From: Notolepis coatsorum
Lineage: Eukaryota; Chordata; Actinopteri; Aulopiformes; Paralepididae
DNA length: 64,000 nucleotides
Assembly (NCBI GenBank): GCA_963971535.1
Contig: OZ020598.1
Coordinates: forward strand, 93,053,693 to 93,117,692
Direction of reading: 5' to 3'
Shown here one piece after another: positions 58,001 to 64,000 of this stretch. The position numbers were made by a program, and so were the translations under genes. A model generated the notes under the pieces. The model was given only the letters and a program-made list of their open reading frames with translations. It had not been told where the DNA came from and searched no databases. Position 1 is the first letter of the stretch. Each line of letters opens with the position of its first letter.

Positions 58001-58745
58001 CAGGAGGGGTACAAGTCAGAAGGGGGGGGTACAAGTCAGCAGGAGGGTACAAGTCATCAGGAGGGTACAAGTCAGCAGGAGGGTACAAGTCAGCAGGGGG
58101 TTACAAGTCAGCAGGAGGGTAAAAGTCAGCAGGGGGGTACAAGTCAGCATGGGGGGTACAAGTCAGCAGGAGGGTACAAGTCAGCAGGAGGGTAAAAGTC
58201 AGCAGGGGGGTACAAGTCAGCATGGGGGGTACAAGTCAGCATGGGGGGTACAAGTCAGCAGGAGGGTACAAGTCAGCAGGGGGGTACAAGTCAGCATGGG
58301 GGGTACAAGTCAGCATGGGGGGTACAAGTCAGCAGGAGGGTAAAAGTCAGCAGGGGGGTACAAGTCAGCATGGGGGGTACAAGTCAGCATGGGGGGTACA
58401 AGTCAGCAGGAGGGTACAAGTCAGCAGGAGGGTACAAGTCAGCATGGGGGGTACAAGTCAGCAGGAGGGTACAAGTCAGCAGGAGGGTACAAGTCAGCAG
58501 GAGGGTACAAGTCAGCAGGAGGGTACAAGTCAGCATGGGGGGTACAAGTCAGCATGGGGGGTACAAGTCAGCAGGAGGGTACAAGTCAGCAGGAGAGGTA
58601 CAAGTCAGCATGGGGGGTACAAGTCAGCATGGGGGGTACAAGTCAGCATGGGGGTACAAGTCAGCAGGAGGGTACAAGTCAGCAGGAGGGTACAAGTCAG
58701 CAGGAGGGTACAAGTCAGCAGGAGAGGTACAAGTCAGCAGGGTAC
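58001..58745 (+). repeat. G-rich minisatellite, 18-19 bp unit, about 40 copies
   Basis: GTACAAGTCAGCAGGAGG (18 bp) and GTACAAGTCAGCATGGGGG (19 bp) alternate in blocks. G runs of 3-6 recur every unit. Frames across it are artefacts. Confidence 0.97.
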
Positions 58746-59079
58746 ACCTTTTGTGGCTAGGTTAGTGGTATGGTTTGTCTAGCAGTCTTAACAGTGCATC
58801 ACTCTAGTTCCATTGTAGTATAGATATATTAGCATAGTAGGTAGTAGTATAGGCATAGTTCATACTAGAAAGTAGCATAGTACAGTGGGGTGCCTGGACA
58901 CTCAGTCATTTAAAATTAATGCACAAGTTTCGTTTTGACTTATAATTTGAAGATAAGGGCCTATAGAACAATTTTAGCTTGAGTGTCAAGAAACCAGTTT
59001 GAATTTAACTACATTTTTTGCCCATTTTCCAAAATGGCCACAATTGAAATCATGAATTCACATCAAGGCTCTGAATGCA

Positions 59080-59520
59080 GCCACAGAAATATTGATCTCC
59101 TTCAAAGCTGGAAAGACAACCAGAACGATCTCCCTGAACACTATCGCCCAGAACCTGGGCACGACAACATGCAAAGCCATGGCTCTCTGCCACGCCATTA
59201 CTGGATCAGACAGCACATCTTCCTTCAAGTTCAAGGGTAAGCGATCCTGCTACAAGTCGATGTACAAAGTGTCATCCCTCATGGAGGAATTTGCAACTAT
59301 CATCGGCACGCCATTCCAAACATCGCCAAGGCGACACACTTTGTCTGTAGGCTGTACAACAACGAGCCAAGCTAGGACAATGGTGTTGATCTTGTCCGAA
59401 TGAGGCTATTCTCACAGAAGACTAGGGACGTGGAGAGAATTCCCCCAACGAGTGATGATTTGGATAAACATCTGAAAAGGAGTGTCTTCCAAGCAAGCAT
59501 CTGGACGACAGCCCAAAGGT
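59080..59520 (+). pseudogene. Fragment of an unidentified multi-copy, transposon-associated ORF
   Basis: MALCHAITGSDSTSSFKFKG and RSCYKSMYKVSSLMEEF, then in another frame LRLFSQKTRDVERIPPTSDD and HLKRSVFQASIWTT. The TGxDxTSxFxGKGKK and PPTxxxLxxHxKRxxYQA patterns occur in repeated ORFs of fish and cnidarians whose element type I cannot name. The L2-like LINE at 59528 cuts it. Confidence 0.5.
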
Positions 59521-60037
59521 ATATGTATCAAGTTTCAAGTTTCAAGTTTCTTTAATAGTTGTCATACAGAAGTACAGAATACTTTCATACAAAATGCTTC
59601 TTACTGTTACGCTCCAGAGACTGTGCTAGACAAGATAGTATCAAATAACATAGTATAGCATGTAATTTAGAAGTAGAAAATGAGGTCACAGTGTTCAGTA
59701 TAGACATATGTACAATGTTCGATGCAGAATAGACGTAACTGAGTTACCATATAATATACAATACTATGCAGTGTACTAATGTACAGTACTATATAGTGCA
59801 AAGCAGAAATGGGATGAGGTACAATTTAGGTACAATTTACAGTAAGGTGTACGAGTTGTAGTGCAATCCTTCATCAATAAATATAAAGTGTGGGGAGTGG
59901 GTGCTACAGTGTGTTTGTTTAAAGTGAGTGTGTGCTATAAAGTGTGTGGAGTGGGTGCTACAGTGTGTTTGTTAAAGTGAGTGTGTGCGTGTGGATGTGT
60001 GTGCTATGTGCGTTTGATGGTTGTTGTTGTGTAGTGT

Positions 60038-61431
60038 TCATTGTTCGTTTAGCAGCCTGATGGCCTGGGGATAAAAGCTTCTTCTGAGTCTTTCTGTGCT
60101 CGCCTTGAGACTCCGGTATCGCTTGCCTGACCGCAGCAGTTCAAAGAGGCAGTTGTTCGGGTGACTGGAGTCTTTAATGATTCTCTTAGCCTTGCCCCTG
60201 CACCGCTTGTTGTAAATGTTCTGGAGGGTGGGGAGCCCCCCTCCAATTGTGCGTTCGGCTGAACGTGTCACTCTTTGTAGTCTGCTTCGGTCTTGTGCAG
60301 TGCTATTCCCAAACCAGGAGGTGATGTTGCCCGTCAGGATGCTCTCTATTGTACATGAGTAGAAGTTCTTAAGGATCTTCTGACTGACTTGGAACTTCCT
60401 TAGGCGCCTGAGGAAGTAGAGGCGTTGTCGTGCCTTCTTCACAACACTGTCAATGTGTGTGGTCCATGTCAAGTCCTCGGATATGTAGGCTCCGAGGTAC
60501 TTAAAGCTGTTGACTCTCTCAACCGGTGCCCCGTCGATGCTGAGGGGGCTGTAGTCCTTGACCCCCGACCTCCTGAAGTCCACAATCATCTCCTTTGTTT
60601 TGCTGACGTTCAGGGAGAGGCTGTTTTCCTGGCACCATCCCGCCAGGACCTTGACCTCTTCCAGGTAGGCCCTCTCGTCGTTGGCAGAGATCAGGCCCAC
60701 CACCACTGTGTCGTCAGCAAATTTGATGATTGTATTGCTACTCCGCTGAGCCACACAGTCGTGTGTGTACAGGGAGTAGAGGAGGGGACTCAGAACACAG
60801 CCCTGGGGGGCCCCTATGTTGAGGGTGATGGATGAGGAGGTGCAGTTGCCTGCTCTCACCACCTGGGGTCTGCCCGTCAGGAAGTCCAAGACCCACTGGC
60901 AGAGGTCATAGTTCAAGCCCAGGTCCCTGAGCTTGGCTATGAGTATGGAGGGGACTATGGTATTGAATGCCGAGCTGTAGTCGATGAATAGCATTCTCAC
61001 ATAGTTCCCCTGCCTCTTGTCCAGATGTGATGCTGCTGTGTGCAGCACATGGGCTATGGCGTCCTCCGTGGACCTGTTGGGCGGTATGCAAATTGCAGGG
61101 GGTCCATGTTGATGGGGAGGGAGGAGCAGATGTAGCCCTTTACTAGCTTCTCAAAGCACTTCATGGCTATGGAGGTGAGAGCTACAGGGCGGTAGTCGTT
61201 GAGGCAAGCAGGCTTGGATTTTTTGGGTACAGGGATAATAGTGGACTTCTTCAGGCAGGTGGGGATGACAGCCTGTTCTAAGGACAGGTTAAATATGTCA
61301 GTGAATACCGGGGCCAGTTGGTCGGCACAGACTTTTAGGACGCGGCCGGGGATGCCGTCCGGACCTGCTGCCTTCCTGATATTCACTTTTTTAAAGGTCC
61401 GCCTCACCTCATGCTCTGTTACCCTGAACAC
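60038..61431 (-). pseudogene. L2/Rex1-like reverse transcriptase, two frames
   Basis: [33 protein letters not shown] and [20 protein letters not shown] (61054-61431), then after a frameshift near 61050 [36 protein letters not shown], catalytic [14 protein letters not shown] and the thumb to [12 protein letters not shown], stop 60038. Catalytic residues are intact. One shift separates it from activity. Confidence 0.88.
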
Positions 61432-61961
61432 TGAGTCTCCATCAGCAGCAGACCCCCCCCCCCCCCCCCCATTGCCGTGGCTTGTGGGCTGGTGTTGTTA
61501 TTACCAGCATCAAACCTCGCATAGAAGGTATTGAGGTCATTTGCTAAGGAGATGTCACTGTTCAGTTTGAGGGAGGCGCCTTTGTAGTCTGTCATCGTTT
61601 AGAGCCCCTGCCACATAGCTCTAGAGTCAGCCTGTTCAAACTGGAGTTCAATTTTATCCCTGTAGCGCCGTTTGGCCTCTGTCACTGTCCTCCTTACGTT
61701 GTATCGCGCCACCTTGTGGTCATTCATGTTGCCTGCCACTAGGCCGCCGTTGTATGCTTTGGTGCGCGCTCTCAGAGCTTCACGGACGGATTTGTCTACC
61801 CAGGGTTTTTGATTTGGGTAAACTCTCATTGTGGTAGTGGGGATTGTTTCTTCCACCAAAGTACGAACATAGTCCAGCACTGTCTCCGTGTAGACATTAA
61901 TGTTATATGGGGCGCGGAACACGCTCCAGTCTGTGCAGTCAAACGCAGCCTGGAGCGTCTC

Positions 61962-62675
61962 CTATGACGTCAAATCCCATTTCTGCACCTCTCGCGAGAC
62001 TACAGGAGTGCTCTTGATTCTCTGTTTGTACTTTGGTGAAAAGAAAATGGCCGCGTGATCCGACTTACCAAAGCCACTAGCAGAATGAGCCTTGTAGCCA
62101 CCCTTGAATTGCGTGTAACAGTGATCTAGGATGTTACCGCCTCTGGTGTTACAAGTCACATGCTGATAGAAGTCGGGTAAAACCTTTCTCAGATTGGCGC
62201 TATTGAAATCACCCACTACTATAATGGCGGCGTTAACCTTCGCCGCTTGGATTCTATTTACCTCATCGTGGAGTCTGGAGAGCGCGACACTATTGCTGGC
62301 TTGCGGTGGAATATACACTCCGACCAGGACGATCGCCGTTAACTCCCTCGGGAGGAAGAAAGGACGACACTTGATGGTTATATATTCCAGGTCTGGGCAG
62401 CAGTGGTTCGATAATTCCTTCACGTTGGCTGGATCGCTCCAATTGTTATTAAACATGAAGGCGATACCTCCTCCACGCTGTTTGCCGGACTCTGCTGATC
62501 TGTCCTTGCGGTGGATGAAGAAGTGATCGGCCGGTTGTATGGCGTGATCTGGGGTTTCTGGCGACAGCCACGTTTCAATGAAGCAGAGAACATTGCAGTC
62601 TCTAACGTCTCTCTGGAATCTGTATGCATTTGTGTATTGTATTATTATGTCAAATACAATCATTAATTTTTTCAT
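61962..62675 (-). pseudogene. L2/Rex1-like apurinic-type endonuclease
   Basis: CFIETWLSPETPDHAIQ, IVVGDFNSANLRKVLPD and GFGKSDHAAIFF carry the ET, GDFN and SDH catalytic motifs. The N-terminal strand motif is missing. Confidence 0.85.
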
Positions 62676-62690
62676 CCAGGTCCATTGATT

Positions 62691-63150
62691 TGGTCCACGC
62701 TGCCCCTCGCCAAGGATGTATTACATCTGGATGTGAAGTGCACTTGTACTACCTGCTCTCTGTGCAAGTGCATGAGGGCAAAGTTGAAGTGCACACGTCT
62801 GTGCAAGTGCAAATGTGAGAACTAGCTGGACCAGAGCAATTTCCAAGACTAACATGTATATGGGATTTGTTAGCCACTTTCTTATTAAAGTATTGTGCAA
62901 GGAGTTATTCAAGCAGTTACTCACCACCATATTGTGGCACAGTTCAAAGATAAATAAAAATAACAAAAATATTGTTGAGTCTGAGTGAAATTGTCAAGAT
63001 AATAAATAAAAACGATGTTTTATCTCACCAGGCCTTTGATCCTATTTTTGTGGATATGCACCAATACCGGAAAACATATAGCTTTTATGGGCAATATGCT
63101 TGAAATACCAATTGCTACTCCTGAATCCATATAATATACCTGAATTCAGT
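62691..63150. other. Spacer, no gene
   Basis: Contains GTGCAAGTGC-type short repeats (62735-62810) and AT-rich sequence. No gene seen. Confidence 0.5.
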
Positions 63151-63159
63151 ATATTATAC

Positions 63160-64000
63160 CTCATATGTTCAGATTGGATAACAACCACTCTATCCTCCCC
63201 TCAGTGAAAAACAAGACATGCTACTTTCACCTCAGGAACATTTCACGCATTAGACCACTACTGTCCCCCTCCGACACTGAAAAGCTGGTTCATGCCCTCA
63301 TTTTCTCCCGTCTAGATTACTGTAATGCATTACTCATTGGCTCAACATCAAAATCCCTCCATAAACTTCAACTAACTAGTTGGCGGCTACGTGGCGCAGT
63401 GGACAAGGCGCTCGCAACGAATGCTGGAGACTAGGCTCGAACAGGATGCCTCCTGTTCGAGCCCCGCTCTCCACATTGCTTTCAGTTTAGCTGGTCGTCC
63501 ACAGTAATACACATTGGCTATATTACGGGGAGGGAAACTGAAGGGTGGGGATCGGGCGTTGAGGACAGCGACTCCTACAGGTCGGTTGGTGCGCCTGCGC
63601 AGTAGAATCAAGAAGCGACAGGGGCGGGGCCCCTCCAAAGCCCAGACCCCCGACGCTGAAAGATAGAGCCGCGTAGGTGATGCGACGGCTGTTACCTCGA
63701 GTATCGGAGGGGACTCGTGCTATGTATGACTTAGTCCACATTGCAGCCGGCTTGTGGGAGGCAAGAAACAACGTTCGAAGACAGGGGAGGGTTGAATTGG
63801 ACGATATGAAAATTGGGATGGGAGAAAAATTGAAAAAAATGGGAGAAAAAGTGGATAAAAAAAATATATTCAACTAGTTCAGAACACCTCAACCCGCATC
63901 ATCACCCGCTGCCCCAAATTCTCCCACATCACACCTGTCCTCTCCTCACTTCACTGGCTCCCTGTCAAGTATAGGTTTGACTTTAAGATCTGTCTCCTCA
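63160..64000 (+). pseudogene. L2-like LINE RT thumb, split by a SINE, runs off the window
   Basis: [40 protein letters not shown] and [20 protein letters not shown] (63165-63375) continue after the SINE as LVQNTSTRIITRCPKFSH and LSSLHWLPVKYRFDFKICLL (63874-64000). Related to the LINE at 34613-45892. Confidence 0.8.
63382..63869 (+). mobile_element. tRNA-derived SINE, long type, in an L2-like LINE
   Basis: GGCGGCTACGTGGCGCAGTG head, TGTTCGAGCCCCG B box with a 30-bp local inverted duplication, end GAGAAAAAGTGGATAAAA. TTCAACTA-AGTT flanks both sides (one copy carries an extra ACT). Confidence 0.85.

Larger units (their letters stand above)
59528..62690 (-). mobile_element. L2/Rex1-like LINE with EN and RT, 5' truncated
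   Basis: Minus strand order: endonuclease (61962-62675), linker (61599-61922), RT (60038-61431) and 3' UTR ending in AAACTTG repeats at 59528-59550. It is the longer relative of 1110-3095. The endonuclease lacks its first part and no ORF1 is present. A poly-C slip at 61448-61472 and several frameshifts break the frame. Confidence 0.9.

Noticed and set aside
58001..58782. Open frames of 116-186 codons in the G-rich minisatellite
   Set aside because: Pure repeat translation in several frames.

Overview
The window looks like gene-poor, repeat-dense euchromatin from a teleost fish. Evidence: L2/Rex1-like and RTE-like LINEs, an L2-type ORF1 with an SGNH-esterase fold, a BEL/Pao LTR retrotransposon, DIRS-type inverted termini, many hAT, PIF/Harbinger, piggyBac-like and probable Mutator-type elements, tRNA-derived SINEs, AT-rich intergenic sequence and long (CA)n, (GA)n and (ATT)n arrays. 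No bacterial-style gene clusters are present. I see one convincing host-type gene, one full-length 5S rRNA sequence, and otherwise nested mobile elements and tandem repeats.

Layout. 1-6540: a LINE with an inverted 5' part ('LINE A', tail (CAAT)n), interrupted by an L2-like LINE (itself split by a hAT) and by a 3.0-kb hAT that carries a Harbinger-like element. 6540-12260: microsatellites, an RTE 3' end, LINE/SINE tails and hAT ends. 12268-14178: a hAT with a BED-finger exon. 15416-17380: a Mutator-like MITE with TTAGGG-like cores, split by a TTAA element, next to a separate foldback with a telomere-like loop. 18-20.5 kb: a SINE, a Harbinger MITE and a LINE fragment. 20710-23396: a four-exon secreted ZP-N-like protein gene ending in 168-bp His/Pro-rich repeats. 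24.1-30 kb: hAT, Harbinger, Mutator-like and piggyBac-like elements, two with hAT transposase exons. 30-34.4 kb: SINEs, a foldback, a 52-bp minisatellite and microsatellites.

34.5-53.6 kb is one nested stack. A TTAA-type MITE was entered by an L2-like LINE (minus strand, ORF1 esterase plus EN-RT). The LINE was entered by a DIRS-type element (35825-40733) at its RT YADD box, by a hAT (41326-42919) and by a hAT composite. The distal half of the MITE was entered by a BEL/Pao element (45970-53551) with a 5-bp target duplication. The BEL element contains a solo LTR, a MITE with 31-bp terminal repeats and a Mutator-like MITE, and has lost its reverse transcriptase. The DIRS-type element carries a complete 120-nt 5S rRNA sequence, which I consider the most unusual feature.

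53.6-64 kb: a 36/27-bp minisatellite, SINEs, hAT MITEs, a G-rich minisatellite, a minus-strand L2-like LINE with EN and RT, and a second L2-like LINE split by a SINE and running off the end.

Most coordinates of nested elements rest on target-site duplications read directly from the sequence, often confirmed by a second, uninterrupted copy of the host element in the same window. Family names are by recognition of motifs and termini, not by database search.
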